Shown: piece by piece, positions 1-8,698 of the stretch | How the letters are laid out: every line of letters starts with the position of its first letter | How positions within the stretch are numbered: position 1 is the first letter of the stretch | NCBI GenBank assembly: GCA_017437125.1 | Contig: JAFSBV010000001.1 | Span: forward strand, 124,001-188,000 | Direction: 5' to 3' | From: Bacteroidales bacterium | GTDB lineage: Bacteria > Bacteroidota > Bacteroidia > Bacteroidales > UBA932 | DNA: 64,000 nt | Translations under genes and position numbers: made by a program | The notes under the pieces: generated by a model | Database searches by the model: none | What the model saw: only the letters and a program-made list of their open reading frames with translations | What the model was told of the DNA's origin: nothing

Positions 1-1642
1 CATGGTTGATGGCCTCCACTGTCTGAGGCATTATGCAGTCGTCCGCCGCAATGATGATGATGGCCACGTCGGTCATCTTGGCACCACGGGCACGCATCGC
101 CGTAAACGCCTCGTGACCAGGGGTGTCGAGGAATGTGATCCTCTGTCCGTCAGGAAGCTTCACGTTATATGCACCGATGTGCTGTGTGATACCTCCGGCC
201 TCACCTGCGATCACGTTAGCCTTACGGATATAGTCGAGAAGGGAAGTCTTACCGTGGTCAACGTGTCCCATGACAGTGATTACCGGTGGACGTGGAAGAA
301 GATCTTCTGCAGTGTCTTCTGCCTCTCCCTGAGCGATGGCGTCAGTAAGGTTCGCAGTCACGAACTCCACTTCATATCCGAATTCCTCGGCAACAAGAAC
401 GAGAGTCTCGGCATCAAGACGCTGGTTGATGGATACCATCATTCCGAGGCTCATGCAGGCTCCGATTACCTTTGTCACAGGAGTGTTGTTCATAAGGGTC
501 GCGAGGTCGTTTACTGTAACGAACTCGGTCACCTTGAGAACCTTCTGCTCGAGCTCCTGCATCTCCATCTCCTCCTGCATCCTCTGTGATGCAAGCTCCC
601 TCTTCTCCTTTCTGTGCTTTGCTCCGAAGTTACCCTTCTTGTTCTCGTTCATGCGGGCGTATGTCTCTTTGATCTGCTTCTGGATCTCCTTCTGCATCTC
701 CTCCTGCTCAGCTTCGGTCATAGGCTTGAACTTGTCACCGCCACGGTCGCGACGGTTCTTCTTGCCGTTCTTGCCCTGCTGCTGGTCATTAGGACGCTGC
801 TGCTTCTGGCCATTGTTCTGCTGCTGACCCTGACCGCCCTTGTTCTTGTCTTTCTTTACCTTGTTGTCAGCATCGACCTTTGTCACGTCAACCTTCTGGC
901 TGCCACCTTCCTTGCCTATTCTTTCCCTCTTCTTCTTTTTCTTCTTCTTGTCGAACTGAGAGAGGTCGATCTTGTCAACTACCTTAGGTCCTGCAAGACG
1001 CTCCACCTCGATCTTCACTTCACGTGGCTGAGGTTTCTCTTCAGGTACCGGGGTCTCTTCAACCACAGGTTTCTCCTCGACAGGAGCCGGAGCTTCCGGC
1101 TGAACCGGCTCTACTGGCTGTTCCGCTGGGGTTGGGGCGGTTTCTGCCACTGGCTCTGGTTCTTCTGCCGGCTTTTCCTCCTTGACAGGAGCCTTCTTCT
1201 TGTCGAACTGGGAAAGGTCGATCTTGTCAACAATCTTGAGGCCTCCTTCCTGCTGTGCCGCAGGTTTGGTCTCCTCCTTCACCTCTACAGGCTCAGGAAC
1301 CGCCGGAGAAACCTCCTCAGGCTGTGCTTTAGGAAGCTCTGCAGCAAGAACATTGCTCTTGATCACAACCTCTCTTTCAGGCACATCCTCTTCTTCCTGA
1401 CTCGGCTTCTTCTTCGATCCCATCTCAATGATCTCCTTGAGCTTGATCGTCACTTTCTCCGAGTCTTTCTTAAGTTTAAGGTCTTCACCGAACTTCGCCT
1501 CGATAGCCGGAAGATATTCGTCCGAAACCTTTGCGTTCGGATTCATCTCCACATTGGCTCCTTTCTCGTTAAGAAAGTCAACGAGTCTGGCAAGTCCGAT
1601 GCTGAATTGCTTTGTAAGTTTACTTAATCTGATTTCTGCCAT
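1..1642 (-). CDS. infB: Translation initiation factor IF-2, C-terminal part beyond window
   Basis: GTPase that places initiator tRNA on the 30S subunit. Reading leftwards from ATG at 1642, the protein opens with the IF2 N-terminal fold ([13 protein letters not shown]), followed by a long charged linker rich in Pro, Glu, Lys and Gln that holds two copies of a [13 protein letters not shown] segment. The second IF2 N-terminal helix domain follows, and then the G domain begins: G1 is GHVDHGKT and G3 is DTPGHE. The frame stays open to base 1, so the rest of the G domain and domains II-IV lie outside the window. It is last in the rimP-nusA-infB operon, 22 nt after nusA. The long low-complexity linker is usual for Bacteroidota IF2. 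Confidence 0.96.
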   Translation of the reverse strand, partial: MAEIRLSKLTKQFSIGLARLVDFLNEKGANVEMNPNAKVSDEYLPAIEAKFGEDLKLKKDSEKVTIKLKEIIEMGSKKKPSQEEEDVPEREVVIKSNVLAAELPKAQPEEVSPAVPEPVEVKEETKPAAQQEGGLKIVDKIDLSQFDKKKAPVKEEKPAEEPEPVAETAPTPAEQPVEPVQPEAPAPVEEKPVVEETPVPEEKPQPREVKIEVERLAGPKVVDKIDLSQFDKKKKKKKRERIGKEGGSQKVDVTKVDADNKVKKDKNKGGQGQQQNNGQKQQRPNDQQQGKNGKKNRRDRGGDKFKPMTEAEQEEMQKEIQKQIKETYARMNENKKGNFGAKHRKEKRELASQRMQEEMEMQELEQKVLKVTEFVTVNDLATLMNNTPVTKVIGACMSLGMMVSINQRLDAETLVLVAEEFGYEVEFVTANLTDAIAQGEAEDTAEDLLPRPPVITVMGHVDHGKTSLLDYIRKANVIAGEAGGITQHIGAYNVKLPDGQRITFLDTPGHEAFTAMRARGAKMTDVAIIIIAADDCIMPQTVEAINH

Positions 1643-1664
1643 TATATTACCCCTTTATTGATTT

Positions 1665-2915
1665 CTACTCTTCGTCTTCAAATTCTGCACGGAGGATATC
1701 CATGATCTCCTCTACAGTCTCGTCCTCAAGATCAGCCCTCTTCGCGATGTCTGATGCAGAAAGAGCAAGCACGCTCTTGGCTGTATCGCATCCGATGCTC
1801 TGGAGCTTCTCGATGATCCATCCTTCGATGACATCATCGAACTCGCTGAGGAGAACATCCTCTTCATCATCCTCGAAGTTGTCCTGAGGAAGCTCTCTCC
1901 ACACCTCGATCTCCTTTCCTACGAGCATACCTGCAAGCCTGATGTTGCATCCGCCCTTACCGATACCCTTCTTGACCTCGTCAGGAAGCATATATACCTT
2001 GATCTTGTCCTCTTCTCCGCCAAGTACGATAGACGATATCTTTGCAGGATTGAGTGCCCTCTGGATGAGAAGCTGGGTGTTGTTGGTCCACTGGAGGACG
2101 TCGATGTTCTCGTTGCGGAGCTCACGGACGATACCGATGATTCTTGAACCCTTGACACCGATACATGCTCCTATAGGATCGATTCTCTCGTCATATGACT
2201 CTACGGCAACCTTCGCACGCTCGCCAGGGATGCGTACCACCTTCTTCACTGTGATGAGGCCGTCAAGAATCTCAGGAACCTCATGCTCGAAGAGCTTCTC
2301 GAGGAACTCAGGTGTAGTACGTGAAAGCACGATGTAAGGAGTGGTGTTGTTCTTCATCTCCACGCTCTTGATGATTGCGCGTACCGTATCGTTCTTCTTG
2401 AAATGCTCGCCAGGGATCTGCTCAGCCTTAGGCAGACGGAGCTCGTTGCCCTCCTCGTCGAGGATAAGCACTTCCTTTGCCCATGTCTGATACACTTCAC
2501 CGGTAAAGATCTCACCTATCTTACCTACATACTTGTTGTAGAGGTTGGCCTTCTCGATGTCCATGATGCGGCCCTGGAGGTTCTGACGGATATTGAGGAT
2601 ACCGCGACGTCCGAAATCCTTGAGCTCGATCTTCTTCGCAAATGTCTCGCCGAGTTCGTAGTCGTCATCCTCGAGATCTGAAATGGCGATCTGCGTATTA
2701 GGATCCTCGACCTCCTCGACAACCTCCCTGTTCCAATAAATCTCACAGTCTCCCTTGTCGATGTTGATGATGATGTCAAAGTTGTCTGCTGATCCGTAAG
2801 TCTTTGTGATCTGAGTCCTGAACACATCCTCGAGCACACCCATCATTGTAGGCCTGTCGATGTTCTTCTGGTTCTTGAACTCAGCAAAAGCATCTTTTAG
2901 TTCAATCTTTTCCAT
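1665..2915 (-). CDS. nusA: Transcription termination/antitermination factor NusA
   Basis: RNA-polymerase-binding factor controlling pausing, termination and antitermination. The 416 residues show the NusA N-terminal domain (about 1-125), an S1 domain (about 130-200) and two KH domains; KH1 carries the diagnostic DPIGACIGVKGSRI stretch near residues 246-259. A short acidic helical tail (about 350-416) resembles a single C-terminal helix-hairpin-helix segment. Size is normal for Bacteroidota NusA. The gene lies between rimP (16 nt upstream) and infB (22 nt downstream), the conserved order for this operon. Confidence 0.97.
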   Translation of the reverse strand: MEKIELKDAFAEFKNQKNIDRPTMMGVLEDVFRTQITKTYGSADNFDIIINIDKGDCEIYWNREVVEEVEDPNTQIAISDLEDDDYELGETFAKKIELKDFGRRGILNIRQNLQGRIMDIEKANLYNKYVGKIGEIFTGEVYQTWAKEVLILDEEGNELRLPKAEQIPGEHFKKNDTVRAIIKSVEMKNNTTPYIVLSRTTPEFLEKLFEHEVPEILDGLITVKKVVRIPGERAKVAVESYDERIDPIGACIGVKGSRIIGIVRELRNENIDVLQWTNNTQLLIQRALNPAKISSIVLGGEEDKIKVYMLPDEVKKGIGKGGCNIRLAGMLVGKEIEVWRELPQDNFEDDEEDVLLSEFDDVIEGWIIEKLQSIGCDTAKSVLALSASDIAKRADLEDETVEEIMDILRAEFEDEE

Positions 2916-2931
2916 TTTTTATATCTTTTAT

Positions 2932-3402
2932 TTAATTAAATTCGATGAACGGTCTCACGGCGTTGACCTGATCCATAGTGAAGCGGTCCACATGCTCTAC
3001 GATCTCCTTCTTCTTCTTTCCCTCGACCGCCTCCTTCGCCGAGTATTTCAGCGTTATGCTCTCCTCGTCTGCGGCTTCAAGGACTGCTACCATCTTCTTT
3101 CCTCCCCTCAGGGACACCTCCACCTTTGATCCCACAGCCTTCTGATACTGCTTCAGCACCTTGAAAGGCTGGTCAAGTCCTGCCGAACTTACAGTGAGGG
3201 AATAGTCTTCAACCTCCCTGTCAAACTTCGTTTCGAAGAATCTGCTCAGAGAAACGCAGTCATCAAGTTCGATTTTTCCGTTTTCCGATTCGATTGTCAA
3301 GACAATATCGTTATCTTTGCTGACTGAAATGTCAACAAGGAAGCATCCGCGTGCAACGATTTCGCCGCCGATTGCATCTGTTATGTCTGATATTTTCATC
3401 AT
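2932..3402 (-). CDS. rimP: Ribosome maturation factor RimP
   Basis: Small protein needed for 30S subunit assembly. The 156-residue product has the RimP layout: an N-terminal alpha/beta domain containing the DDCVSLSRF and DYSLTVSSAGLDQPF segments (family form: vSSPGldrPl), then an SH3-like C-terminal domain. It is the first gene of the operon with nusA and infB. The motif, size and position together make the call firm. A promoter and a terminator-like hairpin precede it (see those entries). Confidence 0.95.
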   Translation of the reverse strand: MMKISDITDAIGGEIVARGCFLVDISVSKDNDIVLTIESENGKIELDDCVSLSRFFETKFDREVEDYSLTVSSAGLDQPFKVLKQYQKAVGSKVEVSLRGGKKMVAVLEAADEESITLKYSAKEAVEGKKKKEIVEHVDRFTMDQVNAVRPFIEFN

Positions 3403-3426
3403 TGCTCCTGATAATGCATAAAATAA

Positions 3427-3444
3427 GGGGGCCTTCCAGCCCCC
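3427..3444 (-). terminator. Terminator-like hairpin in the rimP leader
   Basis: A perfect 6-bp GGGGGC/GCCCCC stem with a 6-nt loop lies between the rimP promoter and the rimP start. In the minus direction it is followed by TTATTTTATG, so it looks like an intrinsic terminator placed inside the leader. It may act as an attenuator; function is inferred from sequence only. Confidence 0.5.
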
Positions 3445-3461
3445 TGATCATTCTCACGGTG

Positions 3462-3491
3462 CAAATGTACGAATAAAATCACAATTAACAA
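3462..3491 (-). promoter_or_regulatory. Promoter of rimP-nusA-infB
   Basis: On the minus strand TACATTTG (3462-3469) matches the Bacteroidota -7 element TAnnTTTG, and TTG (3489-3491) matches the -33 element, with the usual 19-nt spacer. Predicted transcription start is near 3455, giving a leader of about 50 nt. Confidence 0.7.
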
Positions 3492-3517
3492 AATTATTGA
3501 CCCGAACCTGCAATATC

Positions 3518-4504
3518 ATGGAATTCAAAGCAAAAGAGATAGCCGAGATACTCGGAGGAACAGTTGAAGGAAATCCGGAAGCTACCGTGACATCATTTGC
3601 CCGTATCGAGAGCGGGAAGCCTGGTACGATCTGTTTCTTCGCCAATCCGAAATATGAACATTATGTGTATGAATGCAAGGCGGACATAATCATCGTGAAC
3701 CGCTCTTTCGAGCCTAAGGAGTCTGTTTCGGCCACTATGGTCAGGGTGGATGATGCATATGCCGCAGTCGCCGCCCTTCTGGACCATGTCACAGCCATGA
3801 AACGTTCATATAAGCGTTACCGCGGATGCCGCAGCAGGGTACGCTGGAGCGCGAAGATCGGAAAGAAAGTATATGTCGGAGACTTCGCATATATCGGAAA
3901 GAAGGCCGAAATCGGCGATTATACGAAGATATATGAGAATGTATATGTCGGAGACGGAGCAAGGATCGGATCGAGGTGTATCATTTATCCCGGAGTACGC
4001 ATATATTCTGGAATGATTATTGGTAATGACGTCATCATACATTCAAATGCAGTTATCGGTGCGGACGGATTCGGCTTCGCACCTCTTGAAGACGGCACAT
4101 GGAAGAAGATAGAGCATACGGGTAACGTGATAATCGAGGATAATGTCGAGATCGGTGCAAATACATGCGTTGACAAGTCCCAGATGGGTTCTACAGTGAT
4201 CCGCAAAGGCACGAAGATCGATGACCTGTGCATGATAGCGCATAATGTCGAGGTCGGAAACAATACCGTCATGGCGGCACAGACAGGAATCGCAGGATCG
4301 ACGAAGGTAGGAAATCATTGCGTGATTGCCGGTCAGGTCGGCATAGCGGGGCATATCACTATCGCGGATAATACAACATTCGGTGCTCAGGCCGGCGTAC
4401 TGGGCAGCATCAAGGAGGAAGGCAAGGTGTTTATGGGCACACCTGCAATACCTTACAAGGATTATCTTCGCAGTTATGCTGTCTTTAAAAAGGCTGGTAA
4501 ATAG
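3518..4504 (+). CDS. lpxD: UDP-3-O-acylglucosamine N-acyltransferase LpxD
   Basis: Third acylation step of lipid A synthesis. The 328-residue protein begins with the LpxD N-terminal uridine-binding domain, followed from about residue 105 by a left-handed beta-helix of hexapeptide repeats (runs such as [14 protein letters not shown]). The catalytic-His region [12 protein letters not shown] is present. The ATG at 3518 is preferred over an in-frame ATG 21 nt upstream because [14 protein letters not shown] matches the family N-terminus. It heads the lipid A cluster lpxD-lpxC-lpxA. Confidence 0.96.
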   Translation: MEFKAKEIAEILGGTVEGNPEATVTSFARIESGKPGTICFFANPKYEHYVYECKADIIIVNRSFEPKESVSATMVRVDDAYAAVAALLDHVTAMKRSYKRYRGCRSRVRWSAKIGKKVYVGDFAYIGKKAEIGDYTKIYENVYVGDGARIGSRCIIYPGVRIYSGMIIGNDVIIHSNAVIGADGFGFAPLEDGTWKKIEHTGNVIIEDNVEIGANTCVDKSQMGSTVIRKGTKIDDLCMIAHNVEVGNNTVMAAQTGIAGSTKVGNHCVIAGQVGIAGHITIADNTTFGAQAGVLGSIKEEGKVFMGTPAIPYKDYLRSYAVFKKAGK

Positions 4505-4523
4505 GAATATACAAAAAAAAGCG

Positions 4524-4531
4524 TATCTTTG
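4524..4531 (+). promoter_or_regulatory. -7 element ahead of lpxC
   Basis: TATCTTTG followed by GC is an exact TAnnTTTG match, about 65 nt before the lpxC start. No convincing TTG lies at the -33 distance. Confidence 0.5.
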
Positions 4532-4596
4532 CAGGCTGAATTTTGCCGGACTGCCCGCGAGGGAGTGTCCGCATGAGAATAAAGGTTATTAGGAAA

Positions 4597-5502
4597 ATGC
4601 AATTGCAACAGACAGTAAAGAAGAGCTATTCATTTGAGGGTAAGGGACTTCATACGGGACGAATAGCGAAGATGGTGATAAATCCTGCACCGGTGGATAC
4701 GGGAATAAGATTCAGGAGAACAGATATAGGAGAGGATGCATTCGTCGATGCGTTGGCTGAAAACGTGACTAATACAGCCAGAAGCACGACCATTTCATGC
4801 GGAGAGGCTTCTGTATCAACTATCGAGCACCTTCTTTCTGCCTTGACCGGAATGGGAATAGACAACGCTCTTGTTGATATCGACAATGTGGAGGTCCCTA
4901 TTCTTGACGGAAGCGCAAAGCCTTATGTCGATGCGATATGGAAGGACGGACTTGTTGAGCAGGAGGCTCCGAGAAGATATATAGAACTGAAGGAGACTGT
5001 TGAAATCAGAAATGATGAAAAAGGCTCAGTCGTACGTATCGAACCAGCAGAAGATTTCTCATATGACATCAAGATAGACTTCAATTCCAGGGTACTTGGA
5101 GTGCAGCATGCGGAATGGAATGAGTCAATCGTCTATCCTGAGGAAATCGGTACTTGCAGGACTTTCGTGTTCTTCCATGAGATCGAGTTCCTCTTCAACA
5201 ACAACCTTGTAAAGGGCGGTGATGTGGATAATGCAATCGTCATTGTTGAGCATCCTGTGACTGAAGAGCAGGTGGAACACATGAGCAAGCTTTTCAATGT
5301 GCCTGCGCTCAAGGTGCGCGAAGACGGATATCTCAGCAACCTGGTTCTCCGCTTTCCTAACGAATGTGCAAGACACAAGCTTCTTGACCTTATCGGAGAC
5401 CTCAGACTCTGCGGCGGATTCCTCAAGGCAAAGGTCACTGCAGAGAAGGCAGGACACGGAATCAATACAACAGCTGCCAAGGCAGTACGTAAAACATTAT
5501 AA
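4597..5502 (+). CDS. lpxC: UDP-3-O-acyl-N-acetylglucosamine deacetylase LpxC (not fused to FabZ)
   Basis: Zinc deacetylase catalysing the committed step of lipid A synthesis. The 301-residue protein starts MQLQQTVKKSYSFEGKGLHTG. Zinc ligands are seen as TIEHLLSAL and RHKLLDLIGDL, and the catalytic His lies in KAGHGIN. In many Bacteroidota LpxC is the N-terminal half of an LpxC-FabZ fusion of about 460 residues; here the frame stops right after the LpxC domain and lpxA begins 2 nt later, so no FabZ part is present. Earlier in-frame ATGs exist at 4543 and 4573 but lie outside the family N-terminus. Confidence 0.95.
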   Translation: MQLQQTVKKSYSFEGKGLHTGRIAKMVINPAPVDTGIRFRRTDIGEDAFVDALAENVTNTARSTTISCGEASVSTIEHLLSALTGMGIDNALVDIDNVEVPILDGSAKPYVDAIWKDGLVEQEAPRRYIELKETVEIRNDEKGSVVRIEPAEDFSYDIKIDFNSRVLGVQHAEWNESIVYPEEIGTCRTFVFFHEIEFLFNNNLVKGGDVDNAIVIVEHPVTEEQVEHMSKLFNVPALKVREDGYLSNLVLRFPNECARHKLLDLIGDLRLCGGFLKAKVTAEKAGHGINTTAAKAVRKTL

Positions 5503-5504
5503 TT

Positions 5505-6317
5505 ATGGCAAACATACATCCACTCGCAACAGTACATCCGAATGCAAAGCTCGGAGAGAACGTAGAAGTAGGACCTTACGCATATATCGAAGAACATGTC
5601 GAGATCGGTGACGGCTGCAGGATTCTTCCTCATGCCACCATCTTCAACTACGTAAAGATGGGAAACAACTGTACGGTATTCCCGGGAGCAGTCATCGGTG
5701 CCATCCCGCAGGATCTCAAGTTCGAAGGCGAGATCACATATGTGGAGATCGGAAACAATGTGAATATCCGCGAGTGCGCTACCATCAACCGCGGAACCAA
5801 GGCCAGCGGAAGGGGAGTGACAAAGATCGGAAACAATGTCCTGCTCATGTCTTATACCCATGTAGCTCATGACTGTACTGTCGGAAACAACTGCATCCTC
5901 GTAAGCTACGTGGGAATCGCAGGCGAGACTGATGTGGATGACTGGGCAACCATCGGAGGAAGCTCGGTTGCTCACCAGTTCTCGAGAATCGGAAAGCACG
6001 CATTCATCGGAGGCGGCTGCAAGATCAACAAGGACGTACCTCCATATGTGCTTTGCGGACGCGACCCTCTTTCATATGCAGGTGTCAATGTCGTAGGTCT
6101 CCGCAGAAGGGGATTCTCGTCAGACCAGATCCGCAACATCAAGGATATGTACGACATCATCTACAGCAGCGGAAACAACTTCTCTGATGCTCTTGCCAAG
6201 ATCGAATACGGTTTCCCTCAGTCTGAGGAGAAGGATACCATAATCCAGTTCATCAGGAGCTCTAAGCGAGGCATCATCAGGGGTGCGGATTCTCAAACCA
6301 AGGGAAGCATAGACTAA
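5505..6317 (+). CDS. lpxA: Acyl-ACP--UDP-N-acetylglucosamine O-acyltransferase LpxA
   Basis: First acyltransferase of lipid A synthesis. The 270 residues form a left-handed beta-helix of hexapeptide repeats from the start (IHPLATVHPNAKLGENVEVG), with the catalytic His in SYTHVAHDCTVGNN. The helical C-terminal domain includes GLRRRGFS. It follows lpxC by 2 nt and is almost certainly co-transcribed with it. Length is typical. Confidence 0.97.
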   Translation: MANIHPLATVHPNAKLGENVEVGPYAYIEEHVEIGDGCRILPHATIFNYVKMGNNCTVFPGAVIGAIPQDLKFEGEITYVEIGNNVNIRECATINRGTKASGRGVTKIGNNVLLMSYTHVAHDCTVGNNCILVSYVGIAGETDVDDWATIGGSSVAHQFSRIGKHAFIGGGCKINKDVPPYVLCGRDPLSYAGVNVVGLRRRGFSSDQIRNIKDMYDIIYSSGNNFSDALAKIEYGFPQSEEKDTIIQFIRSSKRGIIRGADSQTKGSID

Positions 6318-6318
6318 A

Positions 6319-7029
6319 GTGCCGAAGCTATTATCAACAGCATATTTTCCTCCCGTTTCCTACTTTGCGGCCATTGCAGAGGAAATGGAGGGACTGAGCA
6401 ACAGAAAGACGGACGGAGACGGTTCACTCGAACTGTCCCCGTCCATAATTTATATCGAAGCCTGCGAGAACTACCAGAAGCAGTCTTATCGCAACCGCTG
6501 CAGGTTCTATGCAGCTGACGGAGTGCAGGCCCTTTCCTTCCCGATTATCCATGAGGGAGGAACACATAAGCTTCCTGTCGCGGAAATCAAGGTGGATTAT
6601 TCCACACCATGGCTCCTGCAGCACCAGAGAGCGATAGTTTCTGCCTACAGGACGTCTGCCTATTTCGAATATTATCAGGATGAGCTGTTTGAAATAATGG
6701 AGTCCAGACCTGAACGTCTGCTTGACCTGAATATGGATCTCCTTCGTTTCTTCATAGAAAAGACAGGCCTGAAGGTCGATCTCAGGATGACTTCTGATTT
6801 CAACAGGGATGGTGTCGTAAGGGAAGAGGACGGAACGGAAATCCTCTGTACAGACCTACGTGAAGTAATCCACCCTAAAAGAAGCAATACAATCCTTTCC
6901 GACCTGAAACTGGAAAAGCCGTATTTTCAGGTCTTTGCCCAAAAACACGGCTTCATATCCGATCTGTCCATAATGGACCTGCTTTTCAATGAAGGTCCGG
7001 ACAGTATTCTGTTCCTGAAAAAACTTTAG
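6319..7029 (+). CDS. WbqC-like family protein
   Basis: Member of the WbqC-like family, whose founding members sit in O-antigen clusters and whose biochemistry is unsettled. The 236-residue product shows the family N-terminus LLSTAYFPPVSYF, the segment IYIEACENYQKQSYRNRCRF and the STPWLLQHQRAIVSAY block. The start is GTG at 6319, one base after the lpxA stop; the first ATG inside would remove the conserved N-terminus. Its place at the end of the lpx operon fits a role in envelope glycoconjugates, which is inference. Confidence 0.85.
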   Translation: MPKLLSTAYFPPVSYFAAIAEEMEGLSNRKTDGDGSLELSPSIIYIEACENYQKQSYRNRCRFYAADGVQALSFPIIHEGGTHKLPVAEIKVDYSTPWLLQHQRAIVSAYRTSAYFEYYQDELFEIMESRPERLLDLNMDLLRFFIEKTGLKVDLRMTSDFNRDGVVREEDGTEILCTDLREVIHPKRSNTILSDLKLEKPYFQVFAQKHGFISDLSIMDLLFNEGPDSILFLKKL

Positions 7030-7048
7030 ATCCCGATCAGTCCGGGAT
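7030..7048. terminator. Short hairpin between convergent genes
   Basis: A 6-bp GATCCCG/CGGGAT-type inverted repeat sits in the 23-nt gap between the convergent WbqC-like gene and the OMPP1 gene. It may serve as a bidirectional terminator, or be a remnant of the dispersed GGGATGACA repeat; there is no clear T tract. Confidence 0.35.
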
Positions 7049-7052
7049 GACA

Positions 7053-8681
7053 TCAGAATCTCCAGCCTAATGTGAGCATCACCTTCCAGAGGCTTCTCTC
7101 GTTGAGGATCTCCGGAGCGTATGCGTTCTCGTTTATGCTGCCGTCAGCATTGAACATATAATCTCCATATGGCATGAAATACTCATCCTGGAGGAAAGAC
7201 TTTCTTACTGCAAAGTCAGCGAAGAATGACTTCTTCGAACTGTAGCCGAGACCGAACGAGAGGTTCTGGTTCCGTACCGAAGGTATGTCCGAACTGCATT
7301 CGAAGCATTTCTCAGGAGATGTCGCAAGCCCGTATCCGGCTCTTACGGCAAGCTCGGCAAGAGGCTTGACCTCAAGGCCTAATCTGAACATATGCGATGC
7401 TCTGAAGTTCTCCCTGATCTCTTCGTTGACGCCCTCGAAATAGTCCCTGTCATAATCGGTGGTCCTGTATCTCATCTGAGAATAGTCGCATACCTCATAG
7501 TCCGCGCTTATCACTCCAAGCTGTCCCAAGGCATATGCAAGTCCGAGGTTAGCTCTGAAAGGAGATACCATCCTGTAGCTTCCGCGTCCGTATGGACTTG
7601 AAGCAGATGCATCGTAGCTCCTGCCCGTATATGAAGTCTCGCCGGCCTGCTGCCATTCTTCTGCGATGGTATTGATCACAGGGGTCTGGATGGCTGCACC
7701 AATTCTGAAACCGCCGCCAGGGGTCACTATTATACCGAATTTTCCGTAATATCCGGTTCCGGATGCGGCATATGAATACTTGTAGAGCATTTCGTTGAAA
7801 TAGATGGTCTCACCGTTTGCGAGGGCAATTTCGAAATCGCCCGGATCCATAGCCGTTTCCTTGAAATATTCGTCATATGTGTAGCTGATGGATGATATGC
7901 CGAGGTTCGCACCGATATATACGAAATCCGATATGTTCATTCCGACGTTGATGAGGTAGTCATTCTTTCCTCCGTCAACCCTTCTTCCGTATGTCTGGTC
8001 GAGCGGTCCTCCGAGTGCGACTTCTCCTGTGTCATATATGACTTCGCTTGCTCCGACGAACTGGTCGTCATATCCTCCGAAAGTGGAGATCATGCCGCTC
8101 TGATATCCCACTACAGGCTTCCATGGCATGAAGTCATATGCGCTGCCCGCACCTAAGTCTGTTCCAGTCAGTCCGTCGATCGTGGCTTCGTAAGCCATGG
8201 CTCCCATGAAGGATGTGGTGCTGTTGGTTCCTCTTGCATATACATCCTCATTCCATCCTGCAGTCTTGTTCACCACGAAGCCGAACACCACGTTCTTGAT
8301 ACCCGTCTTGCGGTGGGTGTCGTAGTTTATAGTGAAGCCGATGTTAGGCATGTTGAGGTCAGTCATCCTGCTTTTCATCTGCTTCTCGAAATACGGGAGG
8401 TATCCGTCTGAATATGGAGACACTCCCTGAGTCGTGCTGGTCGAGAATGTCAGAGATGGTGTGAGGGTGAACTGCGAATAGCCTGCGACAGCGCTTCCTG
8501 CAGGATTGATTCCGATGGAACCAAGGTCTCCTCCCAATGCCGTGAATGCGTTTCCCATCGCCACGCTTCGGGCAGTTCCTTCATAATCGTTTTCACTGAA
8601 GAGCAGGGCGTCATATGCAGTCTGCGCATATCCGAACGCTGCACTCAGTCCGAGTAACAATGATATAACTGTCTTTTTCAT
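7053..8681 (-). CDS. OmpP1/FadL-type outer-membrane transport protein
   Basis: Probable outer-membrane beta-barrel for hydrophobic substrates. The 542-residue protein has a signal peptide (MKKTVISLLLGLSAAFGYAQ) and then the family hallmark ARSVAMGNAFTALGGDLGSIGINPAG near the mature N-terminus, followed by alternating barrel strands and a C-terminal aromatic residue (LGWRF). Substrate cannot be told from sequence. It lies 17 nt downstream of the aromatic repeat lipoprotein and probably shares its transcript. Confidence 0.85.
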   Translation of the reverse strand: MKKTVISLLLGLSAAFGYAQTAYDALLFSENDYEGTARSVAMGNAFTALGGDLGSIGINPAGSAVAGYSQFTLTPSLTFSTSTTQGVSPYSDGYLPYFEKQMKSRMTDLNMPNIGFTINYDTHRKTGIKNVVFGFVVNKTAGWNEDVYARGTNSTTSFMGAMAYEATIDGLTGTDLGAGSAYDFMPWKPVVGYQSGMISTFGGYDDQFVGASEVIYDTGEVALGGPLDQTYGRRVDGGKNDYLINVGMNISDFVYIGANLGISSISYTYDEYFKETAMDPGDFEIALANGETIYFNEMLYKYSYAASGTGYYGKFGIIVTPGGGFRIGAAIQTPVINTIAEEWQQAGETSYTGRSYDASASSPYGRGSYRMVSPFRANLGLAYALGQLGVISADYEVCDYSQMRYRTTDYDRDYFEGVNEEIRENFRASHMFRLGLEVKPLAELAVRAGYGLATSPEKCFECSSDIPSVRNQNLSFGLGYSSKKSFFADFAVRKSFLQDEYFMPYGDYMFNADGSINENAYAPEILNERSLWKVMLTLGWRF

Positions 8682-8698
8682 TTCTGTTCCGTTTAAGT

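Noticed and set aside
614..1627. Long plus-strand open frame of 337 codons
   Set aside because: It is antisense to infB, is mostly Leu/Arg from complementing Lys/Glu-rich codons, and matches no family; IF-2 motifs are clear on the other strand.
5133..5999. Minus-strand open frame of 288 codons across lpxC/lpxA
   Set aside because: Antisense to two well-identified genes and has no recognisable domain.
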